Source of the DNA: Acidimicrobiales bacterium
GTDB lineage: Bacteria; Actinomycetota; Acidimicrobiia; Acidimicrobiales; DATDAH01
Assembly: GCA_016794585.1 (NCBI GenBank)
Contig: JAEUJM010000037.1
Location: 1-37,834 of the forward strand
Direction: 5' to 3'
Length of the DNA: 37,834 nucleotides
Shown in pieces: positions 29,184-37,834 of this stretch (positions are counted from its first letter, which is position 1; every line of letters begins with the position of its first letter). The position numbers were made by a program, and so were the translations under genes. The notes under the pieces are model-generated. The model did no database searches. It saw only the letters and a program-made list of their open reading frames with translations, and was not told where the DNA came from.

Positions 29184-30388
29184 AGGCCCTGGTGTTCGAG
29201 CGGGACGTGCCCCGCTTCGCCGCCGCCAAGGTCGCCGGCGGGATCCTGCCGGGTCGCGGCGTGCGCGTCGGCCCGCTCCAGCTCGACGACGTCGACCCGC
29301 CCGAGCTGCCCGGCCCCGACTGGGTCGTGGTGCGCCCCCGCCTCGCCGGCATCTGCGGATCCGACCTCGCCACCATCGACGGCGCCTCCTCCCGCTACTT
29401 CGAGCCCATCGTCTCGTTCCCGTTCGTCCCCGGCCACGAGGTGGTCGGCGAGCTCGACGACGGCACCCGCGTGGTGCTCGAGCCGGTGCTCGGCTGCGTC
29501 ACCCGGGGCATCGACCCGGTGTGCGACGCCTGTGCCCGCGGCGACCTCGGCAACTGCGAGCGCATCGCCTTCGGTCGCCTCGAGCCCGGGCTCCAGACGG
29601 GCTTCTGCTGCGACACCGGCGGCGGCTGGTCCACCTTCATGGTCGCCCACCGCAGCCAGCTCCACGAGGTGCCCGACGCCATGAGCGACGAGGCCGCAGT
29701 CATGGTCGAGCCCGCCGCCTGCGCCATCCACGCCGCGCTGGCCGCCCACGCCGGCCCCGACGACACCGTCGCCGTGCTCGGCGCCGGCACGCTCGGCCTG
29801 CTCACCGTCGCCGCCCTGCGCCGTTGGTCCCCGCCTGCGCAGCTGCTGGCCACCGCCAAGCACCCCGACCAGAAGGCGCTGGCCAAGGCCATGGGCGCCG
29901 ACCGCGTGGCCGAGCCGGGCGAGGTCCGTCGGGCCGTGCGCCGCCTCGCCGGCACCCTGGCCATCAGCCGGGGCGACGACGAGGGCGACATCGAGCGCCT
30001 CACCGGCGGCGCCGACGTCGTCGTCGACTGCGTCGGCAGCGCCGAGAGCCTCACCGATGCACTCGCCATCGTGCGACCCCGCGGCCGCGTCATCGTGGCC
30101 GGCATGCCCGGCCAGGTGTCGCTCGACCTCACCGGTCTCTGGCACCGCGAGATCGAGCTCGTGGGCGCCTACACCTACGGCACCGAGACGCTGCCCGGGG
30201 GCGAGCGCCGGCGCACGTTCGACCTGGCCTTCGAGCTGGCCGCCGAGGCCGATCTCGGCCGCCTGGTGTCGGCCACCTATCCCCTTCGCCGCTACCGCGA
30301 CGCCATCGAGCACGCTGCCGGCGCCGGCGCCCGCGGCGCCGTGAAGGTCGCCTTCGACCTCCGAGACGAGAAGGAACGCAACCCATGA
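29180..30388 (+). CDS. Zinc-dependent alcohol dehydrogenase (MDR family)
   Basis: This 402-residue medium-chain dehydrogenase has the catalytic zinc ligands in A-G-I-C-G-S-D-L (Cys), V-P-G-H-E-V-V-G-E-L (His-Glu) and V-M-V-E-P-A-A-C (Glu). A Cys-rich structural zinc lobe is present: V-C-D-A-C-A-R-G-D-L-G-N-C. The Rossmann segment is T-V-A-V-L-G-A-G-T-L-G-L-L. Insertions in the zinc lobe and the 402-residue length exceed the usual 340-360. Its ATG overlaps the stop of the reductase gene (ATGA), so the two are translated together. It may oxidise or reduce the fatty aldehyde/alcohol made by its neighbour. A nine-codon ORF starts inside its stop codon and leads into the next gene. Confidence 0.85.
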   Translation: MKALVFERDVPRFAAAKVAGGILPGRGVRVGPLQLDDVDPPELPGPDWVVVRPRLAGICGSDLATIDGASSRYFEPIVSFPFVPGHEVVGELDDGTRVVLEPVLGCVTRGIDPVCDACARGDLGNCERIAFGRLEPGLQTGFCCDTGGGWSTFMVAHRSQLHEVPDAMSDEAAVMVEPAACAIHAALAAHAGPDDTVAVLGAGTLGLLTVAALRRWSPPAQLLATAKHPDQKALAKAMGADRVAEPGEVRRAVRRLAGTLAISRGDDEGDIERLTGGADVVVDCVGSAESLTDALAIVRPRGRVIVAGMPGQVSLDLTGLWHREIELVGAYTYGTETLPGGERRRTFDLAFELAAEADLGRLVSATYPLRRYRDAIEHAAGAGARGAVKVAFDLRDEKERNP

Positions 30389-30410
30389 CCTCCGTGAAGA
30401 GGAGCGCCTC

Positions 30411-32006
30411 GTGAACCCCCGTCCGGGCTTCGTGCTGGAGGTCGACAAGTCGACCCCGCCGATCCTGTTCCACCACGGTGAGGGCTTCCGCCTCGAGCGC
30501 CTGCCCGCCGGCCGCTCGCGGGTCATCTACGCCGCCGAGCCCCTCAAGGCCCTGAAGGACCCCGACGGCGCCATCCGCGACGCCCTCGAGCACCCCATCG
30601 ACAAAGAGCCGCTCCGCGCCCTGCTGTTCCCGGGCATGAAGCTCACCATCGCGTTCGACGACATCTCGCTGCCCCTGCCGCAGATGCGCCGGCCCGACAT
30701 CCGCCAGCGGGTCATCGAGGCGGTGCTCGACCTCGCCGCCGAGGCCGGCGTGGACGACGTCCACCTCATCGCCGCCCTCGCCCTGCACCGCCGCATGACC
30801 GAGGCCGAGCTGCGCCACGCCGTGGGCGACCGGGTCTACGACGCGTTCGCCCCCGACGGCCTGCTCTACAACTTCGACGCCGAGGACCGCGACAACCTCG
30901 CCTTCCTGGGCGAGACCGAGAAGGGCGAGGAGGTCGAGATCTCCAAGCGGGCGGCCGAGAGCGACCTCGTCGTCTATGTGAACATCAACCTCGTCTCGAT
31001 GGACGGCGGCCACAAGAGCACGGCCACGGGCCTGGCCAGCTACCGCAGCCTGCGCCACCACCACAACGTCCACACCATGCAGCACTCCACCTCGTTCATG
31101 GACCAGGAGCACTCGGCCCTGCACTCCGCGAACTGGCGCATGGGCAAGGTCATCCGCGACGCCGGCGTGAAGGTCTTCCAGATCGAGACCACGGTGAACA
31201 ACAACGTGTTCGGCACCGAGGGCCCCATGAGCGTGCTGCAGAAGCGCGAGTGGGAGTGGAGCGCCAAGGACCGCGCCAGCTTCCTGGCCATGTCCAAAGG
31301 CCTGAAGCGCATGCCCTCGAAGGCCAAGCGCTCGGTCTTCAACGGCTGGCGGGCCCCCATGGGCATGACCGGCGTGTACGCCGGCGAGATCGAGGCGGTG
31401 CACAAGCTCACCACCGCCGACGTCTACCGCCAGCAACTCGTGCCGGTGGAGGGCCAGACGGACATCCTCACCATGGGCCTGCCCTACATCTGCCCGTACA
31501 ACGTGAATTCGGTGATGAACCCGATCCTGGTGATGTGCCTGGGCCTCGGGTACTTCTTCAACATGTACAAGGGCCGGCCCCTCGTGCGTGAGGGCGGCGT
31601 GCTCATCATGAGCCACCCCACTCCGTGGGAGTTCCACCCCGTCCACCACCCCAGCTACATCGACTTCTTCGAGCAGGTGCTGGCCGAGACCACCGATCCG
31701 GTCGAGATCGAGAAGAACTTCGAGAAGAGCTTCGCCGAGGACGAGTGGTACCGGCACCTGTACCGGACGTCGTACGCCTACCACGGCGTCCATCCGTTCT
31801 ACATGTGGTACTGGGGCAGCCACGCCCTGAAGCACCTGGGCGCCACGATCATCGTGGGCGGCGACACCCGGGCCGTGCGCCGCCTCGGCTTCAAGCCGGC
31901 GTCGACGCTGCAGGACGCGCTGGAGATGGCCTCGGACGTGGTCGGCCGCGATGCCTCGATCACCCACTTCCACAACCCGCCCATCCTCATGGCCGACGTG
32001 TCGTGA
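30411..32006 (+). CDS. LarA-like (DUF2088) protein
   Basis: The 531-residue protein has the LarA/DUF2088 N-terminal pattern. L-T-I-A-F-D-D-I-S-L-P-L-P corresponds to the D-D-x-T-R-P-x-P loop of lactate racemase, and A-L-A-L-H-R-R-M-T-E-A-E-L-R-H-A-V-G corresponds to its substrate helix. The Arg of that loop is replaced here (I-S-L instead of T-R). The C-terminal half is rich in His, Tyr and Trp (H-H-H-N-V-H, E-F-H-P-V-H-H-P-S-Y, F-Y-M-W-Y-W) and unlike standard LarA, so it is probably not a lactate racemase. No larB/larC/larE genes, which make the nickel-pincer cofactor, are visible. The GTG start is preceded by AAGAGGAG. It is the third gene of the lipid-type operon; its reaction is unknown. 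Confidence 0.65.
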   Translation: MNPRPGFVLEVDKSTPPILFHHGEGFRLERLPAGRSRVIYAAEPLKALKDPDGAIRDALEHPIDKEPLRALLFPGMKLTIAFDDISLPLPQMRRPDIRQRVIEAVLDLAAEAGVDDVHLIAALALHRRMTEAELRHAVGDRVYDAFAPDGLLYNFDAEDRDNLAFLGETEKGEEVEISKRAAESDLVVYVNINLVSMDGGHKSTATGLASYRSLRHHHNVHTMQHSTSFMDQEHSALHSANWRMGKVIRDAGVKVFQIETTVNNNVFGTEGPMSVLQKREWEWSAKDRASFLAMSKGLKRMPSKAKRSVFNGWRAPMGMTGVYAGEIEAVHKLTTADVYRQQLVPVEGQTDILTMGLPYICPYNVNSVMNPILVMCLGLGYFFNMYKGRPLVREGGVLIMSHPTPWEFHPVHHPSYIDFFEQVLAETTDPVEIEKNFEKSFAEDEWYRHLYRTSYAYHGVHPFYMWYWGSHALKHLGATIIVGGDTRAVRRLGFKPASTLQDALEMASDVVGRDASITHFHNPPILMADVS

Positions 32007-32028
32007 GCCTCGCGAGCGTCGTGCGCTG

Positions 32029-32985
32029 ATGCCGTCGCCTCTCGTCTCCCGTGGCCGATCGTCCGGTGGGGTGCCCAACCCCCGCGCGCTCGTGTCCGGG
32101 TGGCTGCGGAAGCAGTCGTTCCCGATCACGGCGCCGACGACGCCGGGCACGGTCGAGCCCGTCGAGCGCCCCGGCAAGGTCGGCGCCGACTACGACACCG
32201 ACTGGGCGCGTCGCTACCCCGCCCGCATCGCCCGCCTCGCCATCGTCGAGGGGCTCATGCGGCCGACCGCAGCCGTGTTGGCCGACCCGGACCGCCGCGG
32301 CGGCGACCGCCTCACCGACATCGGCGGCCCGGCCATCTTCGCCGCGAACCACCACAGCCACCTCGACACGCCGCTGATGCTCACGTCGATCCCCGAGCCG
32401 TGGCGCCACAAGCTCATCGTGGGCGCCGGCGCCGACTACTTCTTCGCCAACCGGGTCACCGGGGCCCTCTCGGCCCTCGCCATCGGGGCCATCCCCATCG
32501 AGCGCAAGAAGGTCACCCGCCGCTCGGCCGACCAGGCCGCCGCCCTCATCGACGAGGGCTGGAGCATGCTCATCTTCCCCGAGGGCGGACGCAGCCCCGA
32601 CGGCTGGGGCCAGCCGTTCCGTGGCGGCGCCGCCTACCTGTCGCTGCGCTGCGACGTCCCCGTCGTGCCCGTGCACCTGCAAGGCACCGGCCGCATCCTG
32701 CGCAAGGGCAAGAAGCTGCCCACGCCGTCGTCCACGACGGTCACCTTCGGCGACCCGATCCGCCCCGACGAGGGCGAGGACTCCCGGCGCTTCGCCGCGC
32801 GCATCGAGGAAGCCGTCGCCGCCCTCGCCGACGAGACCGCCACCAACTGGTACGAGGCCCGGGTGCGGGCCCACCAGCGCACCAACCCCACCCTGGCCGG
32901 CCCCGAGGTCGCCAAGTGGCGCCGGGCCTGGGCCGTCGGCCCGACCCGCAAGGACGCGAAGCGCAAGCAGCGCTGGCCTCTCTGA
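32029..32985 (+). CDS. PlsC-type lysophospholipid acyltransferase
   Basis: This 318-residue protein contains the acyltransferase motifs A-N-H-H-S-H-L-D-T-P (HX4D catalytic block I), G-A-I-P-I-E-R (block II), L-I-F-P-E-G-G-R-S-P-D-G (block III) and V-P-V-V-P-V-H-L-Q-G (block IV). It should move a fatty acyl group from acyl-CoA or acyl-ACP to a lysophospholipid or glycerol-phosphate acceptor at the membrane. The ATG at 32029 lies 22 bp after the LarA-like stop; the open frame upstream overlaps that gene and is not used. The C-terminus is strongly basic (R-K-D-A-K-R-K-Q-R-W-P-L), suited to membrane contact. Its place in an operon with a fatty-acyl reductase supports a role in alcohol- or ether-containing lipids. 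Confidence 0.88.
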   Translation: MPSPLVSRGRSSGGVPNPRALVSGWLRKQSFPITAPTTPGTVEPVERPGKVGADYDTDWARRYPARIARLAIVEGLMRPTAAVLADPDRRGGDRLTDIGGPAIFAANHHSHLDTPLMLTSIPEPWRHKLIVGAGADYFFANRVTGALSALAIGAIPIERKKVTRRSADQAAALIDEGWSMLIFPEGGRSPDGWGQPFRGGAAYLSLRCDVPVVPVHLQGTGRILRKGKKLPTPSSTTVTFGDPIRPDEGEDSRRFAARIEEAVAALADETATNWYEARVRAHQRTNPTLAGPEVAKWRRAWAVGPTRKDAKRKQRWPL

Positions 32986-33013
32986 TCGTCCTTCGGCGGG
33001 AGGACTGATTTGA

Positions 33014-33091
33014 ATGGCGGCGACCGGGGTCCTCCGGGGTAAAGTCGTTCTTCGCCTCGGACCGGGGCATCTGGGCAACGGCGCCGCTTGA
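33014..33091 (+). CDS. Possible 25-residue small ORF between the acyltransferase gene and gltB
   Basis: ATG at 33014 opens M-A-A-T-G-V-L-R-G-K-V-V-L-R-L-G-P-G-H-L and five more residues before TGA at 33089-33091. GGGAGGA at 32998-33004 lies 9 nt upstream, a good ribosome site. It starts 28 bp after the acyltransferase stop and ends 78 bp before gltB. It could be a small protein of the lipid operon or an upstream ORF of gltB. No run of regulatory codons is seen. A 10-bp-spaced direct repeat, CCGGGGT (33024-33030 and 33034-33040), lies inside it. Confidence 0.3.
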   Translation: MAATGVLRGKVVLRLGPGHLGNGAA

Positions 33092-33169
33092 ACGTCCTCA
33101 GCGACGAGACGTAGCGCTCCGGTCGGCAGGCTCCGATTCGTGCTGGACAGCTGGATCGAGGAGGACGTG

Positions 33170-37651
<4,482 letters not shown>

Positions 37652-37665
37652 ATCCACCCCCATCC

Positions 37666-37695
37666 GTTCTGGCCGCGAAAGCACCGTCGTGACGA
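37666..37695 (+). repeat. Half copy of the GTTCTGGCCGCG palindrome element after gltB
   Basis: GTTCTGGCCGCGA (37666-37678), then 10 bp, then GTGACGA (37689-37695). Both blocks and their spacing match 23137-23149 and 23160-23166. Identity stops after 37695, where IS-like sequence begins, and the right arm CGCGGCCAGAAC is absent. The element lies 15 bp after the gltB stop. Confidence 0.7.
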
Positions 37696-37834
37696 GGCTG
37701 TTGCGTTAGGTGCTCGCGTTCAGGTCCGAGACGGGGGAGAATTCGTGGGTGGCTCCTCGGTTCCGTGCGGTGACTCGTGATCAGCAGTTCTTGTTGCCTC
37801 CTGATGTGCGCGAGTGGCTCCCGGTGGGCCATCC
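37696..37834 (+). mobile_element. Left end of an IS1182-type insertion sequence (truncated by the window)
   Basis: Sequence after 37695 departs from the dispersed repeat and leads, with a lower GC content than its surroundings, into a transposase start. The exact IS end is inferred from where similarity to the repeat stops. The right end lies outside the window, so the terminal inverted repeat cannot be confirmed. Confidence 0.5.
37749..37834 (+). CDS. IS1182-family transposase, N-terminal fragment
   Basis: From GTG 37749 the frame reads V-A-P-R-F-R-A-V-T-R-D-Q-Q-F-L-L-P-P-D-V, then R-E-W-L-P-V-G-H-P, and runs off the window. The D-Q-x-x-L-L-P-P-D-(V/L)-R-E-W-L-P-x-x-H pattern is the well-known start of IS1182-family DDE transposases. 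GGGGGAGA lies 8 nt upstream of the GTG. The frame is also open from a GTG at 37710. The catalytic DDE domain is not in the window, so activity cannot be judged. Codon use (TTG, CCT, CGT) is less GC-rich at third positions than in neighbouring genes, as expected for a mobile element. Confidence 0.75.
   Translation, partial: MAPRFRAVTRDQQFLLPPDVREWLPVGH

Overview
The window is GC-rich, densely coding DNA with strong GC3 bias. It carries F420-type luciferase-like oxidoreductase, VOC, FAD-linked alkyl-DHAP-synthase-like and acyl-CoA-reductase/HAD fusion genes. Many genes have a TANNNT-like hexamer only 6-7 nt before the start codon, as expected for leaderless mRNAs. This points to Actinomycetota; Acidimicrobiia is my best guess from gene content alone and was not tested.

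Region 1 (1-10614) looks like a genomic island joined to the 3' end of a tRNA-Val(CAC) gene. A tyrosine integrase and a small excisionase-like protein sit next to the tRNA. Further in are: remnants of a Vsr-like endonuclease and of an EEP phosphatase/nuclease at the left edge; a probable phosphorothioate-dependent HNH restriction enzyme; a 1.5 kb gene-free stretch with a 14-bp tandem repeat; a replication-relaxation-like protein; a small DUF559/Vsr-like nuclease facing an HTH protein across a palindromic operator candidate; a tight three-gene operon (TY-Chap2-like protein, RNase J-like metallo-beta-lactamase, PD-(D/E)XK-type protein); and an intact EEP protein. The three-gene operon is the best candidate for an undescribed, possibly defensive, system.

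Region 2 (10615-26129) reads as chromosomal backbone: a stand-alone MNT nucleotidyltransferase, a VOC-amidase operon, a double-VOC protein, a membrane-anchored J-domain protein, an alkyl-DHAP-synthase-like flavoprotein, a D-2-hydroxyacid dehydrogenase, alanine dehydrogenase, an LLM oxidoreductase, a secreted PHB-depolymerase-like esterase, an EEP protein, an MFS exporter, and divergent murF and ddl (both peptidoglycan synthesis). Long palindromes sit at several gene ends.

Region 3 (26142-32985) is a TetR regulator divergent from an operon of fatty-acyl reductase-HAD fusion, zinc alcohol dehydrogenase, LarA-like protein and PlsC-type acyltransferase. A TetR-type operator overlaps the operon promoter. 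With the alkyl-DHAP-synthase-like gene of region 2, this gives a plausible gene set for ether-linked or fatty-alcohol-derived lipids.

Region 4 (32986-37834) is the large subunit of glutamate synthase (gltB), preceded by a small ORF with a good ribosome binding site. After gltB comes a truncated copy of a dispersed palindrome and the first codons of an IS1182-type transposase, at the place where gltD is often found.
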